Assembly: GCF_029894165.1 (NCBI RefSeq)
Contig: NZ_JARXXU010000001.1
Coordinates: forward strand, 1,178,001 to 1,242,000
Direction: 5' to 3'
Length of the DNA: 64,000 nucleotides
Source of the DNA: Aurantimicrobium minutum
Lineage (GTDB): Bacteria; Actinomycetota; Actinomycetes; Actinomycetales; Microbacteriaceae
Position numbers and translations under genes: made by a program. Positions 34,648-46,916 of this stretch are shown here, in pieces; within the stretch, counting starts at the first letter, position 1, and every line of letters begins with the position of its first letter. Under the pieces are notes generated by a model. That model worked only from the letters and a program-made list of their open reading frames with translations. It had not been told where the DNA came from and did no database searches.

Positions 34648-36108
34648 TTACAGGATTGCGAAACCGCGATCTGTGGGTGAAACAGGTGAGGGAAGCAATG
34701 TGTCTCCTTCAAGGTAGCGGTCAACCGCAGCTGCTGCGGCACGACCCTCGGCGATAGCCCAGACGATGAGTGACTGACCGCGGCCAGCATCACCTGCGAC
34801 GAAGACGCCTTCTTCAGCTGTGGCGTAATTGTCGTCACGGCTGATGTTTCCGCGATCGGACAACGACACGTCGAGTGTTGAGGCGGCAATGTCACGTTCC
34901 GGGCCCGTGAAGCCGAGTGCAAGGAGAACGAGATCTGCGGGGATTTCACGTTCTGTTCCTGCTTTAGGAACACGTGCGCCATCCTTGAATTCCGTTTCAG
35001 CAACGCGAACGGCTCGAACATTACCCTTGCCGTCGTTGAGGAACTCGACAGTAGATACGAGGAACTCGCGAGTTCCGCCTTCTTCGTGTGCGCTGGAAAT
35101 CTCAAACAAGTTGGGGAAAGTGGGCCATGGCTGGTTGGACGGGCGTTCTGCGGGTGGCTGCTGACCAATAGCAAGGTTCGTCACTGATGCAGCGCCATGA
35201 CGGTGTGCCGTACCAATGCAGTCCGCACCGGTGTCTCCACCACCAAGAACAACAACATGCTTACCCTGCGCGTGAATCTGGTCTTCGACAGTTTGTCCGT
35301 CAACCGCACGGTTGGACTGTACGAGATAGTCCATCGCAAAGTGAACACCGTTGAGGTCTCGGCCTGGAATGGCGAGGTCACGAGGAATCATCGCGCCAGT
35401 TGCCACAACAACAGCGTCATATCGCTGCTTGAGGTCTTCCCAGCTGATATCCGTACCGATGTTCACGCCTGGACGGAAGCGAGTTCCTTCAGCTTCCATC
35501 TGCTCTATGCGGCGATCAATATGAATCTTTTCCATCTTGAAATCAGGGATGCCGTAACGCAGTAGTCCGCCAATTTTTTCGTCTCGCTCATAGACGGCAA
35601 CTGTGTGACCGGCACGGGTCAATTGTTGTGCAGCAGCAAGACCGGCAGGACCAGAACCTATTACTGCAACGGTCTTTCCAGACAAACGCTCAGGAATAAG
35701 TGGAGTGACCCAGCCTTCTTCAAACGCCTGGTCAATAATCGAGACTTCAACCTGCTTAATGGTCACCGGAGGCTGATTGATACCGAGCACACAAGATGAT
35801 TCACACGGTGCTGGACAGAGGCGGCCAGTGAACTCTGGGAAGTTATTGGTTGCGTGCAGTCGATCAATTGCGTCGTGGTCATCTCCACGCCACGTCAGGT
35901 CGTTCCATTCGGGGATGAGGTTCCCCAAAGGGCATCCTTGGTGGCAGAAAGGCACACCACAGTCCATGCAACGTCCTGCTTGACGCACGAGTGTGTCACG
36001 ATCACCAGCTTCGTAGACTTCTTTCCAGTCCATCAAGCGGATGGGAATAGGTCGACGAGCAGGAACTTCACGCTGTTGGGTTTTTAGAAAACCTTTGGGA
36101 TCAGCCAC
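34648..36108 (-). CDS. gltD: Glutamate synthase small subunit
   Basis: GltD supplies electrons from NADPH through FAD and two [4Fe-4S] clusters to the large subunit. The 486-residue protein has the cluster cysteines in [17 protein letters not shown] and [12 protein letters not shown], the FAD-binding [15 protein letters not shown], the NADPH-binding [16 protein letters not shown], and the C-terminal [20 protein letters not shown]. The ATG overlaps the end of gltB by eight bases, which ensures balanced synthesis of the two subunits. Confidence 0.97.
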   Translation of the reverse strand: MADPKGFLKTQQREVPARRPIPIRLMDWKEVYEAGDRDTLVRQAGRCMDCGVPFCHQGCPLGNLIPEWNDLTWRGDDHDAIDRLHATNNFPEFTGRLCPAPCESSCVLGINQPPVTIKQVEVSIIDQAFEEGWVTPLIPERLSGKTVAVIGSGPAGLAAAQQLTRAGHTVAVYERDEKIGGLLRYGIPDFKMEKIHIDRRIEQMEAEGTRFRPGVNIGTDISWEDLKQRYDAVVVATGAMIPRDLAIPGRDLNGVHFAMDYLVQSNRAVDGQTVEDQIHAQGKHVVVLGGGDTGADCIGTAHRHGAASVTNLAIGQQPPAERPSNQPWPTFPNLFEISSAHEEGGTREFLVSTVEFLNDGKGNVRAVRVAETEFKDGARVPKAGTEREIPADLVLLALGFTGPERDIAASTLDVSLSDRGNISRDDNYATAEEGVFVAGDAGRGQSLIVWAIAEGRAAAAAVDRYLEGDTLLPSPVSPTDRGFAIL

Positions 36109-39100
36109 CGGTCACCTCCATAATCTTCTGCCAGGTTGCATCACCATCGGGATCAATACCGGCAGCTTCAGCCTCCTGACGGACTTCGAGCACAGCTGCA
36201 TAATCGCGAGGAACGACCTTGACGAATTCGCCCACGGTCTGCGAGAAGCCAGCGAGAAGTTCGGCTGCACGAGGAGAACCCGTTTCTGAAAGATGGTTTT
36301 CCAAAACATCCTTGAGAATCTCTGCATCTGCAGATCCCAGTTCTTCCAGGCGGAGTTCGCCTGAGGTGAGGGAGTCTGCATTGACTTTGTTGGTGTCGAG
36401 TTGGTGAATGTATGCGGTTCCACCAGACATACCAGCGCCGAGATTACGACCTGTCATACCCAAAATTACGGCAAGTCCACCGGTCATGTATTCGAGAGCG
36501 TGGTCACCTACACCTTCAGCAACAGCGGTGGCACCAGAGTTGCGAACAAGGAAGCGCTCCCCTACCAAACCACTGATGAAGATTGATCCGCTTGTTGCAC
36601 CATAACCAATAACGTTTCCGGCGATGACGTTCTGATCGGGCGCAAATGAAGCTTTCTCAGATGGCTTCACAACGATACGTCCACCAGAGAGACCTTTACC
36701 GACGTAGTCGTTCGAGTCGCCGATCAAACGCAGTGAAATGCCTGCAGGAACGAAAGCACCAAAGGACTGACCTGCGGTTCCCGTCAACGTAATGTCGATG
36801 GTTCCCTGAGGAAGACCGTTTTGACCAAACTTCTTTGTCAGTTCGTGGCCCAGCATGGTTCCTACAGCTCGTTCTGTGTTGCGGATAGGAAGTTCGATCG
36901 AAACTGGTTTTCCATCTGTGAGCGCAACACGAGACAAGTTAATCAATTCGTTGTCGAAGTGCTCTTCCAGTTCGTGATCTTGTGCACGGCCACGGATACG
37001 AGGCTCGTCTTCAGCAAATGAAGGTCCAACCAAGATGGGTTCGAGCTCGAGTCCATCTGACTTCCAGTGTTCGACAGCAGCGTTGATGTTCAAAAGGTCG
37101 TTACGACCGATGATTTCATCGAGGCTACGATAACCGAGTTCAGCAAGGTATTCACGAACCTCCTGAGCAATGAATTCAAAGAAGTTCACCACGAATTCAG
37201 GCTTGCCCGTGAATCGTGCACGTAGTTCAGGGTTCTGTGTAGCGACACCCACAGGACAGGTGTCCAGGTGGCACACACGCATCATGACGCAGCCCGAAAC
37301 AACCAAGGGCGCGGTAGCGAAACCAAACTCTTCCGCACCCAACAGGGCTGCCACGATAACGTCGCGTCCAGTCTTTAGCTGGCCATCAACCTGAACCGAT
37401 ACGCGGTCACGCATGCCGTTAAGCATGAGAGTCTGCTGGGCTTCGGCGAGACCAAGTTCCCACGGAGTACCGGCGTGCTTGAGTGAGTTCAGAGGACTTG
37501 CTCCGGTGCCACCGTCGTGTCCAGAGATCAGAATCACGTCTGCCAGTGCCTTGGAGACACCAGCAGCGACAGCACCAATACCGGATTGGCTAACTAACTT
37601 CACGTGAACACGTGCTGCAGGATTTGCTCGCTTCACATCGAAGATAAGTTGCTTGAGATCTTCAATGGAATAGATGTCGTGGTGGGGAGGTGGTGAAATC
37701 AGACCTACACCGGCTGTCGCGTGACGAGTACGAGCAATCCACGGGTACACCTTGTTGTTAGGGAGTTGTCCGCCTTCACCCGGCTTTGCACCCTGTGCCA
37801 TTTTAATTTGGATGTCATCAGCATGAGTCAGATACATACTGGTGACGCCAAAACGGCCAGAAGCAACCTGTTTGATGGCAGAACGACGAGTGGGATCGAG
37901 TAGACGTGCAACGTCTTCTCCGCCTTCACCCGTGTTGCTCTTGGCGCCAATCGAGTTCATGGCAATAGCCAAAGTCTCGTGAGCTTCAGGAGAAATCGAA
38001 CCGTAACTCATCGCCCCCGTGGAGAAACGCTTCACGATGGATTCGATCGATTCAACTTCATCCAGGGGAACAGCTGGACGATTGCCGCTCTCAAGTGCAA
38101 AAAGACCACGAAGTGTCATGAGTTCACGGCTCTGATCGTCGACAAGTTTGGTGTATTCGCGGAATACATCGAAACGACGTTCACGGGTGGAGTGCTGGAG
38201 CTTAAAGACTGTTTCTGGGTTGAACAGATGCGGTGCACCGTCGCGACGCCACTGGAACTCTCCACCGGTGGTGAGGCGTTCAGTAGTGAGAGGTGCACCA
38301 TCCGAAGGATAGGCAGATGCGTGACGCGACAGGTTTTCAGCAGCGATGACATCAATGCCGACACCACCGAGCTTGCTGTTAGTTCCGGTGAAGTATTGGT
38401 CAACCAATTCCTGAGACAGGCCTACAGCTTCAAAAGTTTGTGCGCCAGTGTAGGAAGAAACGGTAGAAATACCCATCTTGCTCATCACCTTGAGCACACC
38501 CTTACCCAGTGCTTTGATGACGTTTTTTGTTGCTTTCTCTGCGGTTACCCCGGTGACGTATTCGTCACGTACGAGCTGCTCACAGGTTTCCATGGCGAGA
38601 TAGGGGTTCACAGCAGAAGCGCCGTATCCGAGCAAAACAGCAACATGGTGAACTTCTCGCACGTCACCGGCTTCAACCACGATGCCAACCTTGGTGCGGT
38701 TTTCAGTACGAATGAGGTGGTGATGCACAGCGGAAAGCATCAAAAGGGATGGAATAGGCGCCAAGTCTGCGTTCGAATCGCGGTCTGAGAGCACAATGAA
38801 CTTAATGTCGTGAGCGATGGCAGCGTCTACTTCTTCACAGAGTTGCGCAATGCGCTTTTCCATGGCTTTGGGGCCTTTGTCAACGCGGTAGAGACCACTG
38901 AGCTTGATAGCTTCACGAGTGCCACCTGCAGAGTGGATGTGAAGAATTTTGGCCAGCTGGTCGTTATCAATGACCGGGAAGTCAAGGACTACCTGTTCAG
39001 TGTGTGCTGCGGTGGCGTCCAACAAGTTACGCTCGGGACCGAGACCTAGCTTCAGGCTGGTGACAACCTCTTCACGGATCGAGTCCAGTGGTGGGTTGGT

Positions 39101-40663
39101 GACCTGGGCGAATTGCTGCACGAAGTAGTCAAACAGCAAGCGTGGACGTGAGGAAAGAACAGCAATAGGAGTATCGGTTCCCATGGCGCCCAGAGGCTCA
39201 GCGCCCGTCTTGGCCATGGGGGCAAGCATGATGCGGAGCTCTTCTTCGGTGTAACCAAAAGTTCGCTGACGACGAGTCACTGAGGAACGAGTGTGAGCAA
39301 TATGTTCACGTTGTGGCAGCTCTTCGAGATCAATACGAGATTCGTCAATCCACTCCTGCCAAGGACCAGATGAAGCGAGTTCTGACTTGATTTCGTCATC
39401 GGAAATGATGCGGCCGGCAACAGTGTCAACCAAAAGCATCTTTCCAGGCTGCAAGCGGCCCTTCTGGACTACCTTGGCCGGATCAATATCGTAAACGCCG
39501 ATTTCAGATCCCACAACGATGAGGCCGTCATCGGTGACAAGATAACGTCCGGGACGAAGGCCATTGCGGTCCAGTGTTGCACCCACCAAAGAACCATCGG
39601 TGAAACAGATGGCAGCAGGTCCATCCCAGGGTTCCATGAGGGACGAGTGGTATTCATAAAACGCACGTCTGGTGGGTTCCATATCGGGCTGGTTTTCCCA
39701 TGCCTCTGGAACCATCATCATGATGGCGTGAGGAAGTGGGCGTCCTGCCAATGTGAGAAGCTCAACAACTTCATCAAACGAGGCTGAGTCAGAAGCACCA
39801 GGGGTGCAAATAGGAAGTAAATCCTTGATGTCGCCCAGTAGCTCAGATTCCAGTTGGGACTGACGCGCACGCATCCAGTTGCGGTTCCCCTGAACAGTGT
39901 TGATTTCACCGTTGTGACAAATGAAACGGAACGGGTGAGCCAATGGCCATGAAGGAAAAGTGTTCGTGGAGTAACGAGAGTGCACGAGGGCAAGCGTGGA
40001 GGCAAAACGCACGTCACTGAGGTCAGGATAGAACGGCTCGAGCTGAAGCGTCGTCACCATACCCTTGTAAACCATGGTGCGAGAAGACAGCGAAGCGAAG
40101 TAGATTTCACATTCTCGCTCAACTCGCTTACGCAGACGGTAGACCAAACGATCTAATTCGATGCCGGAGAGTGATCCCTGGGCAGCTGTGACAAAGGCCT
40201 GTTCAATGGCAGGCATCGCTTCACGAGCAAGCTTTCCCAGGTTGTCCGGCGCAGTGGGAACAACTCGCCAGCCCAAGACCTTCAAACCCTCCGAGTGAGC
40301 GAGTTCAGAAAAACGTGCCTGGATAGCCTCGCGTGCTGCTGTGTCGAGGGGAAGGAAAGCGTTTCCGACCGCATACGTACCCGCAGTTGGGAGATCGAAA
40401 CCTGCAACCTCACGCAAGAAAGCGTCAGGAATTTGGGTCAAAATTCCGGCACCGTCACCGGTACCAGCATCGGAACCAACAGCACCACGGTGCTCAAGAT
40501 TACGAAGGGAGCTGAGTGCAACATCAATAATGTCGTGACCGGGAATACCGCGAAGTGTCGCGACCATGGCGAGGCCACAGGCATCTTTCTCTAGAGCGGG
40601 GTCATAGAGACCTTGGGCAGCGGGTGCCAATGAAAAGCGTTGATAAGGAGTCGCGAGCGACAT
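36101..40663 (-). CDS. gltB: Glutamate synthase large subunit
   Basis: GltB converts glutamine and 2-oxoglutarate to two glutamates. The 1520-residue protein has a short prosequence before the catalytic cysteine in [12 protein letters not shown] (about residue 29), a class II amidotransferase domain, the central domain, the FMN-binding synthase domain ([20 protein letters not shown]), the [3Fe-4S] cysteines in [17 protein letters not shown], and the C-terminal GXGXG beta-helix ([17 protein letters not shown]). GGAGGG five bases before the ATG is one of the strongest ribosome sites in the window. A 180-base gap separates it from lgt. Confidence 0.97.
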   Translation of the reverse strand: MSLATPYQRFSLAPAAQGLYDPALEKDACGLAMVATLRGIPGHDIIDVALSSLRNLEHRGAVGSDAGTGDGAGILTQIPDAFLREVAGFDLPTAGTYAVGNAFLPLDTAAREAIQARFSELAHSEGLKVLGWRVVPTAPDNLGKLAREAMPAIEQAFVTAAQGSLSGIELDRLVYRLRKRVERECEIYFASLSSRTMVYKGMVTTLQLEPFYPDLSDVRFASTLALVHSRYSTNTFPSWPLAHPFRFICHNGEINTVQGNRNWMRARQSQLESELLGDIKDLLPICTPGASDSASFDEVVELLTLAGRPLPHAIMMMVPEAWENQPDMEPTRRAFYEYHSSLMEPWDGPAAICFTDGSLVGATLDRNGLRPGRYLVTDDGLIVVGSEIGVYDIDPAKVVQKGRLQPGKMLLVDTVAGRIISDDEIKSELASSGPWQEWIDESRIDLEELPQREHIAHTRSSVTRRQRTFGYTEEELRIMLAPMAKTGAEPLGAMGTDTPIAVLSSRPRLLFDYFVQQFAQVTNPPLDSIREEVVTSLKLGLGPERNLLDATAAHTEQVVLDFPVIDNDQLAKILHIHSAGGTREAIKLSGLYRVDKGPKAMEKRIAQLCEEVDAAIAHDIKFIVLSDRDSNADLAPIPSLLMLSAVHHHLIRTENRTKVGIVVEAGDVREVHHVAVLLGYGASAVNPYLAMETCEQLVRDEYVTGVTAEKATKNVIKALGKGVLKVMSKMGISTVSSYTGAQTFEAVGLSQELVDQYFTGTNSKLGGVGIDVIAAENLSRHASAYPSDGAPLTTERLTTGGEFQWRRDGAPHLFNPETVFKLQHSTRERRFDVFREYTKLVDDQSRELMTLRGLFALESGNRPAVPLDEVESIESIVKRFSTGAMSYGSISPEAHETLAIAMNSIGAKSNTGEGGEDVARLLDPTRRSAIKQVASGRFGVTSMYLTHADDIQIKMAQGAKPGEGGQLPNNKVYPWIARTRHATAGVGLISPPPHHDIYSIEDLKQLIFDVKRANPAARVHVKLVSQSGIGAVAAGVSKALADVILISGHDGGTGASPLNSLKHAGTPWELGLAEAQQTLMLNGMRDRVSVQVDGQLKTGRDVIVAALLGAEEFGFATAPLVVSGCVMMRVCHLDTCPVGVATQNPELRARFTGKPEFVVNFFEFIAQEVREYLAELGYRSLDEIIGRNDLLNINAAVEHWKSDGLELEPILVGPSFAEDEPRIRGRAQDHELEEHFDNELINLSRVALTDGKPVSIELPIRNTERAVGTMLGHELTKKFGQNGLPQGTIDITLTGTAGQSFGAFVPAGISLRLIGDSNDYVGKGLSGGRIVVKPSEKASFAPDQNVIAGNVIGYGATSGSIFISGLVGERFLVRNSGATAVAEGVGDHALEYMTGGLAVILGMTGRNLGAGMSGGTAYIHQLDTNKVNADSLTSGELRLEELGSADAEILKDVLENHLSETGSPRAAELLAGFSQTVGEFVKVVPRDYAAVLEVRQEAEAAGIDPDGDATWQKIMEVTGG

Positions 40664-40732
40664 AGGAACCCTCCTCTCGAAAACGGTTACTCGGGAGGGA
40701 CGACATTGGCCCTAAAGTCATCTGGAAAAGTG

Positions 40733-40761
40733 AAGCTAGTGAGAGCTTGTCGCCCTTTGAA
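40733..40761 (-). promoter_or_regulatory. Possible gltB promoter
   Basis: On the minus strand TTCAAA (40756-40761) and TAGCTT (40733-40738) are 17 bases apart in the lgt-gltB gap. The match is moderate. The rest of the gap (40664-40843) shows a GGGC-AACGTA-GCCC hairpin near lgt that may act as a weak terminator, and no recognisable riboswitch. Confidence 0.3.
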
Positions 40762-40843
40762 CTTCTTGACCGCTTGTGGCAGAAGAAGAGTTGAAGTGTG
40801 AGCCTTGACGGGGGCTACGTTGCCCTGATCCGTTTGCCGATAC

Positions 40844-41704
40844 TTACCCTTCTAACTTTACAGTAGGAGCGCCATCAACATACACACTGAGCTCTCTACC
40901 TGGGTGGCGTCTGTTCTGGATCAGAATGATCAACAGGCCGATCAGAATTGCTGCTAAAGCAGCCCACACATTCGTTCGAATCGTCAGGAAAGTATCGCTG
41001 GGGTCAAGACGGTACGTTTCAAAGATTGATCGACCAATTCCATACCAAATCAGGTAAACACCAAATGCCTTACCCCAACGCAAGTAAACCTTCTTTTCAA
41101 GAGCGACGATGATGATCACACCGACCAAGTTCCAGATAATTTCATACAGGAACATGGGGTGAAAGAGAGTTCCTTCGGGCAATCCTGCGGGGAAAGCAGC
41201 ATTGGTCGCTTCGATTTCCAGCCCCCAGGGAAGAGTTGTAGGAACACCGAATAATTCGTGGTTGAAATAGTTCCCGAGACGACCTGCCGCTTGGGCCACC
41301 AGCATGGCTGGGGCAAGAGCATCTGCAAATGACCAGAAACGAATACCCGTCTGTTTGCAACCAATCCAGGCGCCTACAGCTCCACCTAAGAGTGAACCGA
41401 AGATGGCGTTGCCGCCCTCCCAGATGTAGAACACCCGAAGAAGGTCAGCACTCTCATAAAAGTAATCGCCACTGTGAGTGAAGACGTGGTAGAAACGTGC
41501 ACCGATAATCCCTAGAGGTACCGCCCAGAGAATGATGTCGAGAACAGATCCACGTGCTGCACCGCGACGGGTGAGCCGGACGTCAGTAATCCAGGTAGCC
41601 AAGATAATGCCGAGCAAGATGCACAGCGCATAAATGTGGACCCGGATAGGACCCAGATCAAAGAACTGAATATCTGGACTGGGAATACTGGAAAGAATAT
41701 GCAC
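40844..41704 (-). CDS. lgt: Phosphatidylglycerol-prolipoprotein diacylglyceryl transferase
   Basis: Lgt attaches diacylglycerol to the lipobox cysteine of prolipoproteins in the membrane. The 286-residue protein has about seven helices, the GGNAIFGSLLGG motif, the Lgt signature AAGRLGNYFNHELFG, and conserved R and E residues in RSIFETYRLDPSD. It follows trpA after 27 bases, as is common in Actinobacteria. The island's LspA-like protein would act on the product of this enzyme. Confidence 0.96.
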   Translation of the reverse strand: MHILSSIPSPDIQFFDLGPIRVHIYALCILLGIILATWITDVRLTRRGAARGSVLDIILWAVPLGIIGARFYHVFTHSGDYFYESADLLRVFYIWEGGNAIFGSLLGGAVGAWIGCKQTGIRFWSFADALAPAMLVAQAAGRLGNYFNHELFGVPTTLPWGLEIEATNAAFPAGLPEGTLFHPMFLYEIIWNLVGVIIIVALEKKVYLRWGKAFGVYLIWYGIGRSIFETYRLDPSDTFLTIRTNVWAALAAILIGLLIILIQNRRHPGRELSVYVDGAPTVKLEG

Positions 41705-41731
41705 GTGCTTAGTTTAGAGAACGCAGGGCGG

Positions 41732-42508
41732 TTACGAAGCGGAAGGCTTGCCGTGAGCGAGTCCTTGAGCAGTCAGGGCAACTGCGGCAACTCCCCCATC
41801 ATTGAGCGACTTCACAAGAGCGGAACCGACAATGGCGCCGTCACCGTAGCTGAGGACTTCAGCTACCTGTTCACCGGTGGAGATCCCTACACCGACACCC
41901 ACATACTCAGCACCAACTGCACGAAGACGTTCGACGAGGGTTTGTGCTGCAACATCAACATCAGCACGTGCACCCGTGATCCCCATGGTGGAGACCGCGT
42001 AGACAAAACCGCGACTCAGTTCGACGGATTGCCGCAGACGTTCGTCAGTAGATGACGGGGCCGCTAGAAAAACGCGGTCGAGGTCATATTTTTCGGATGC
42101 AGCGATCCATTCAGCTGCCTCGTCTGGGATGAGATCTGGCGTAATGAGTCCTGCTCCGCCAGCTGCAGCAAGATCTGCGGCAAACTTGTCAACACCATAT
42201 TGGATGACGGGGTTGAAATACGTCATGAGCAAAACTGGAGCAGACACGCGCTCAGTAATCTGCCGGACAGCTTCGATAGCTTGAGGAAGCTTAAATCCCT
42301 GTGCGAGGGCAATCTGCGTTGCTTCCTGAATTACGAGACCATCCATCACGGGGTCAGAATAGGGAACTCCGAGCTCCAGGATGTCTACGCCACTCTCGAC
42401 CAGCGCGACTGCTGCTTCGACACTTTCTTCGAAGTTGGGGAAACCGATGGGGAGGTAACCAATGAGAGCTTTGCCTTTATCGAGCTGGGCTTCTACTTTC
42501 GAGCTCAC
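41732..42508 (-). CDS. trpA: Tryptophan synthase alpha subunit
   Basis: TrpA cleaves indole-3-glycerol phosphate to indole and glyceraldehyde 3-phosphate. The 258-residue barrel has the catalytic Glu and Asp in [15 protein letters not shown], the [10 protein letters not shown] loop, and the phosphate-binding [13 protein letters not shown]. The start overlaps the trpB stop by four bases. Last trp gene of the operon before lgt. Confidence 0.97.
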   Translation of the reverse strand: MSSKVEAQLDKGKALIGYLPIGFPNFEESVEAAVALVESGVDILELGVPYSDPVMDGLVIQEATQIALAQGFKLPQAIEAVRQITERVSAPVLLMTYFNPVIQYGVDKFAADLAAAGGAGLITPDLIPDEAAEWIAASEKYDLDRVFLAAPSSTDERLRQSVELSRGFVYAVSTMGITGARADVDVAAQTLVERLRAVGAEYVGVGVGISTGEQVAEVLSYGDGAIVGSALVKSLNDGGVAAVALTAQGLAHGKPSAS

Positions 42509-43710
42509 TGTTCAACTCCGTCCAGAATGCCGAAGTATTTGGCGGCAGTTTCCATGTCTTTGTCACCACGACCAGAGTTGTTCACCAAAATGATGGCTTC
42601 AGGCCCCAGTTCTTTACCGAGTTGAAGTGCACCAGCGAGACCGTGTGCCGTCTCAATTGCAGGAATGATTCCTTCAGTGCGTGAAAGCAAACGTAACGCA
42701 TCCATAGCTTCCACATCCGTGATGGGACGGTAATGCGCACGACCAAGATCCTTGAGCCAGGAGTGCTCAGGACCAACGCCTGGATAATCCAAACCTGCTG
42801 AAATCGAGTGCGACTCAACGGTTTGCCCATCTTCATCCTGCAGCATGTACGAGCGTGCACCATGGAGAACACCGGGTCGTCCCATAGTCAACGTCGCAGC
42901 GTGTTCGGGGGTGTCCACTCCACGACCTGCAGCCTCGAAACCGTAGAGCGCGACTTCTGGATCATCCAAGAAAGCATGGAAAATACCAATGGCATTAGAA
43001 CCGCCACCCACGCATGCAGCAACAGCTGTAGGGAGTTGACCAGTGAGAGCAAGGACTTGCTCCCGAGCTTCTTCGCCAATAATTTTGTGGAAGTCGCGAA
43101 CCATAGAAGGGAACGGGTGCGGACCAGCAACCGTTCCGAGCAGGTAGTGCGTGTTGTCAACATTGGTCACCCAGTCACGAAGGGCTTCGTTGATGGCGTC
43201 TTTGAGAGTCTTCGAACCGGTGGTCACAGGGATGACGGTTGCGCCCAACAGGCGCATTCGGGCGACGTTCAGGGCTTGACGCACCGTATCGACTTCACCC
43301 ATATAGACAACACATTCAAGCCCAAATAGTGCTGCTGCTGTTGCACTCGCAACACCATGCTGACCAGCGCCAGTTTCAGCAATAATGCGGGTTTTACCCA
43401 GTCGCTTCGCAAGAAGCGCTTGGCCCAAAACATTATTGATCTTGTGGCTGCCGGTGTGGTTCAAATCTTCACGCTTGAGAATAATCCGGGCGCCACCTGC
43501 ATGCACAGCAAAACGGGGAACCTCAGTAATGATCGAAGGTCGGCCCGTGTAGGTGCGATGTAGATCAGCTAGTTCTGCTTGGAAGCTCGGGTCAAGCTTG
43601 GCTAGTTCATAAGCGGCAGAGAGTTCATCCAAGGCGGCAATGAGCGATTCAGGAACGAAGCGACCGCCGTATTCACCGAAGTATGGTCCGAGTTCATCGC
43701 GCAGTGCCAT
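42505..43710 (-). CDS. trpB: Tryptophan synthase beta subunit
   Basis: TrpB condenses indole and serine to tryptophan using PLP. The 401-residue protein has the PLP lysine in [19 protein letters not shown], the catalytic Glu in [12 protein letters not shown], and the glycine loop [10 protein letters not shown]. It belongs to the standard TrpB1 type that pairs with TrpA. The start overlaps the trpC stop by one base (TAATG). Confidence 0.97.
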   Translation of the reverse strand: MALRDELGPYFGEYGGRFVPESLIAALDELSAAYELAKLDPSFQAELADLHRTYTGRPSIITEVPRFAVHAGGARIILKREDLNHTGSHKINNVLGQALLAKRLGKTRIIAETGAGQHGVASATAAALFGLECVVYMGEVDTVRQALNVARMRLLGATVIPVTTGSKTLKDAINEALRDWVTNVDNTHYLLGTVAGPHPFPSMVRDFHKIIGEEAREQVLALTGQLPTAVAACVGGGSNAIGIFHAFLDDPEVALYGFEAAGRGVDTPEHAATLTMGRPGVLHGARSYMLQDEDGQTVESHSISAGLDYPGVGPEHSWLKDLGRAHYRPITDVEAMDALRLLSRTEGIIPAIETAHGLAGALQLGKELGPEAIILVNNSGRGDKDMETAAKYFGILDGVEQ

Positions 43711-44480
43711 TAAATCTCCAAGAAAGACGTCAAGGTTGCAGCAGGATCAGACGTTACAAGTGCCTCGCCGACGAGCACGACATCCGCACCTGCTTCACGG
43801 TAATGACGAACATCGTCCGCATTGCGTACGGCGGATTCTGCAACCTTGATGGTGCCTGTGGGAATCTCATCGACCAGAGTACCGAAGAGGTCCCTGTCGA
43901 GTTCAAAGGTGCTGAGGTTTCGAGCGTTCACCCCAACAAGTGCGGCTTCAATCTCGAGAGCACGATGAAGCTCTTCTCTGGAATGGGTTTCCACCAGAAC
44001 GGTCAGCCCGAGCGAGAGTGCGAAAGTGTTGAGTCTGGAGAGGACGTCTTGTTCCAGAGCGGCAACGATGAGGAGGACGAGATCAGCACCCGCTGCACGA
44101 GCCTCGAGGATTTGATATTCCTCGGCAATGAAATCTTTACGCAAAACAGGAATATCAACCGCAGCACGTACGGCTCGAAGGTCTTCAAGTGAACCTTTAA
44201 ATTTGCGGCCTTCTGTCAAGACACTGATAGTCGAGGCACCATGTGCAGCATACGTCTGAGCTAGAGCAGCAGGGTCAGGTATTGCAGAGAGATCACCACG
44301 CGACGGACTTGCTCGCTTAACCTCAGCAATAACCTTGATGCGGTCTGCAGGTGCGAGAAATTCAAGTGCATTGAGTGCAGGGATCTGATCTAAAGCAGCG
44401 CGTTCCACGTCGGCATAACTTACCGACTCTCGACGGGCAGCTGCATCTGCGAGAGCGCCAGCTGTCAGGTCGCTGAGCAT
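43710..44480 (-). CDS. trpC: Indole-3-glycerol phosphate synthase
   Basis: TrpC closes the indole ring from CdRP. The 256-residue barrel has the catalytic lysine region [14 protein letters not shown], the second lysine in [22 protein letters not shown], and the phosphate-binding loops [11 protein letters not shown] and AESAVRN. It is not fused to TrpF. It starts directly after a small membrane protein gene, with no gap. Confidence 0.97.
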   Translation of the reverse strand: MLSDLTAGALADAAARRESVSYADVERAALDQIPALNALEFLAPADRIKVIAEVKRASPSRGDLSAIPDPAALAQTYAAHGASTISVLTEGRKFKGSLEDLRAVRAAVDIPVLRKDFIAEEYQILEARAAGADLVLLIVAALEQDVLSRLNTFALSLGLTVLVETHSREELHRALEIEAALVGVNARNLSTFELDRDLFGTLVDEIPTGTIKVAESAVRNADDVRHYREAGADVVLVGEALVTSDPAATLTSFLEI

Positions 44481-44717
44481 TTAGTAGTGGTGAGGCTTAG
44501 GGGTGAACTTAGGACCCTTGACGCCGTACCCCATCTTGGCGAGAAGGAAGCCCAAGCCCCAACCGACGAAGACCAATACAACGGAAGCCCATACAAGCCA
44601 CACAATTGCCAAAACAAAAGCAATAGTGCCGATAGCAAATGCTGCCAGCATGACGATGACAGCAGTCCATGCTGCGGGCGAGTGGCCCTCTCCGGGATCA
44701 ACGATGTCGTTGCTCAT
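44481..44717 (-). CDS. Small membrane protein of the trp operon (HGxPAAW / DUF6704-like)
   Basis: A 78-residue protein with a short polar start (MSNDIVDPGEGHSPAAWTAV) and two hydrophobic helices (VIVMLAAFAIGTIAFVLAIV and ASVVLVFVGWGLGFLLA), ending in a basic tail with HHY. The G-H-S-P-A-A-W-T box marks a family found between trpE and trpC in many Micrococcales. Its function is unknown. It stops one base before trpC begins and follows the Trp-associated membrane protein, so it is co-transcribed with tryptophan genes. Confidence 0.85.
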   Translation of the reverse strand: MSNDIVDPGEGHSPAAWTAVIVMLAAFAIGTIAFVLAIVWLVWASVVLVFVGWGLGFLLAKMGYGVKGPKFTPKPHHY

Positions 44718-44751
44718 GACGCTCCTCAGTGCGAAAAAGTACTCTTTTACT

Positions 44752-45390
44752 CTACTTGATAGTGGGGTCGTCGCCGTGGCTCAAAGAGTCCCACGCGTCA
44801 ATATTTTGTGCAGAAATGTCTTCCATGAGCCCGGGTGATGAGGCATCTAGCTTCTGGAGTGTTGGTGTGGTCGAATTCTTCGAGGTTCGTTCGAATTTTC
44901 GACTAGCGGTTCCCCACTTTCCGGCGGTGAAGAAAATCAGGATGCCCAGCGGGAGAAATAACAACCCGATGACCGCAGTAACACCCGGCCATGCGGTCAT
45001 AGAGGTTGAAACAACGAATGTACGAAGTGTTTCAACATCAGAGATAGCCGACAGAGTTGTCAAAGCGGGCGCTGCAGCCGAAATAGGATCTGCCCAGGGG
45101 GAAATAGTTGCCCAGAAAATTCCCATGCCGAGCAAAAATAGTAAAACGCCAAGAATTCGACGGAGCAGTATTCCCGCGAGTGCGAGTGCTGCAGTCAACG
45201 CAAAACCAGTTAATCCCAGGGCGCTCAGAGCACCAGCAACCTGTTGACCTGAGATATCGAGTGGCTGAGATTGGCCATCGGCAAAAGATACTTCGAATAT
45301 GAACCAGGTTTGACTCCAGCCAATCAGAACCATGGCGGACAACAGGACTGCTGTCAGGAGACTCAGGCTCTTGAATCGGCGATAGTTCAT
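44752..45390 (-). CDS. Trp biosynthesis-associated membrane protein
   Basis: A 212-residue protein of the actinobacterial Trp-region membrane protein family (TrpMP type). It has about four membrane helices (LLTAVLLSAMVLIGWSQTWF, AALALAGILLRRILGVLLF, a third at GMGIFWATISPWA and a fourth at VTAVIGLLFLPLGILIFF). The extracellular loop after helix 1 includes SQPLDISGQQV, typical of the family. The function is unknown; position right behind trpE argues for a role in tryptophan or precursor transport or in regulation. Two bases separate it from trpE. Confidence 0.88.
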   Translation of the reverse strand: MNYRRFKSLSLLTAVLLSAMVLIGWSQTWFIFEVSFADGQSQPLDISGQQVAGALSALGLTGFALTAALALAGILLRRILGVLLFLLGMGIFWATISPWADPISAAAPALTTLSAISDVETLRTFVVSTSMTAWPGVTAVIGLLFLPLGILIFFTAGKWGTASRKFERTSKNSTTPTLQKLDASSPGLMEDISAQNIDAWDSLSHGDDPTIK

Positions 45391-45392
45391 GT

Positions 45393-46916
45393 CTACAACT
45401 TCTTCAACTGGTTTGCTATGGCAACCGCCCGTAATGGGGCTGCCGCTTTATTCTGAGTTTCGATGTACTCGGTTTCGGGAACAGAGTCCATCACAAGTCC
45501 TGCACCGGCCTGAACGTAGGCTTTGTGACCCATTAAAGTGACCGTGCGGATAGCGATCGCGAGGTCAGCATCTCCTGAAAAGTCGAAATATCCGACTACT
45601 CCCCCATAAACACCTCGCTGCGCAGGCTCTAAAGCATCGATAATTTCCAAGGCACGAGGCTTGGGTGCACCACTGAGTGTTCCTGCGGGGAATGTTGCTT
45701 TGAAGGCATCCACAGGTCCTAAACCAGGAGAAAGGTTTCCCTCAACAGAACTCACGATGTGCATGATGTGGGAAAAGCGCTCCACGCGCATAAATTCAGT
45801 AACTTCTACAGATCCTGCATCACATACTCGAAGTAAATCGTTTCTGGCCAAGTCAACCAACATGAGGTGTTCAGAACGTTCCTTGTCATCGGCAAGAAGA
45901 TCATTTTCCAGTTCAAGGTCATCTTCTGGAGAGACGCCTCGCGGGCGTGAGCCAGCTATGGGATGTGTGAAGACGCGACCAGAAGCAACCTTAACCAAAG
46001 CTTCAGGACTAGAGCCGACGATAGAGAAAGCCTCCCCCGAGGGGGCCTCTAGAGCCAAAAGGTACATATAGGGGCTGGGGTTGAGGCTTCTCAGAACGCG
46101 GTAAACATCTTCCGGCGTGGCAGAATTTTCTACATCAAAACGCTGAGAAATGACGACCTGGAAGACATCACCGTCAACAATGTGGGCCTTAGAGGAGACA
46201 ACCGACTCAAGAAATTGCTGCTTGGGAGTTCGCAAAGTAGGCGTAGGCATAACATCAAGATCAATGGTGGCTAAGCCGACCGAGCCGGCTTGAGCGAGTC
46301 GACTTTGCAACTCGTCCAAACGGGTTTGTGCAGCGTCAAAAAGTTCCTCTGGAACAGCACCATTTTCGAGAGCTAACACATTTGTGATCAGGGTAACAGT
46401 GCCGTACTTGTGATCGAGCACAATCACTTCACGACTAAAGCTCAAGGCTTGGCGTGGAACAGAGAAGTCAGCAGGCGGAGCATCTGGAAGATTTTCTAAT
46501 TCTCGAATGGCTTCCCACCCTATGAAGCCTACGAGAGCGCCGGTCAACGGCGGCAGACCTTCGATTCGAGGGGTCTTCCACCGTCGATATAACGCGTCCA
46601 ATGCATCAAGACCCGTGTCAGGAATACTGCCACCAAATGCTTGATCAGTATCGAGTTCGCTCGACATCCACACAGGAGTTCCCTCGTCATCTGTAAGCAC
46701 TCCATAACTACTCACCCCTACAAAAGAGAACCGTGACCAAATACCGCCCTGCTCTGCAGATTCCAGCAGGAAAGAACCGGGAACGCCTGATGCGAGTTTG
46801 CGGTAAATGCTGATGGGTGTTTCTGCATCAGCAAATAAAGTCCGGGTAACAGGAATGACCCTGTATCCCTGAGCAGTGAGTTTAGAGAACTCGGAAAAAG
46901 TAGTGTCGTGAGTCAT
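45393..46916 (-). CDS. trpE: Anthranilate synthase component I
   Basis: TrpE makes anthranilate from chorismate with ammonia from TrpG. The 507-residue protein has the feedback site [11 protein letters not shown] (the LLES tryptophan-binding motif), the chorismate-binding region [32 protein letters not shown], and [14 protein letters not shown]. The LLES motif implies inhibition by tryptophan (established for the family). No trpG lies nearby. The ATG overlaps the hisI stop by four bases, so no attenuator leader can sit before it. Confidence 0.97.
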   Translation of the reverse strand: MTHDTTFSEFSKLTAQGYRVIPVTRTLFADAETPISIYRKLASGVPGSFLLESAEQGGIWSRFSFVGVSSYGVLTDDEGTPVWMSSELDTDQAFGGSIPDTGLDALDALYRRWKTPRIEGLPPLTGALVGFIGWEAIRELENLPDAPPADFSVPRQALSFSREVIVLDHKYGTVTLITNVLALENGAVPEELFDAAQTRLDELQSRLAQAGSVGLATIDLDVMPTPTLRTPKQQFLESVVSSKAHIVDGDVFQVVISQRFDVENSATPEDVYRVLRSLNPSPYMYLLALEAPSGEAFSIVGSSPEALVKVASGRVFTHPIAGSRPRGVSPEDDLELENDLLADDKERSEHLMLVDLARNDLLRVCDAGSVEVTEFMRVERFSHIMHIVSSVEGNLSPGLGPVDAFKATFPAGTLSGAPKPRALEIIDALEPAQRGVYGGVVGYFDFSGDADLAIAIRTVTLMGHKAYVQAGAGLVMDSVPETEYIETQNKAAAPLRAVAIANQLKKL

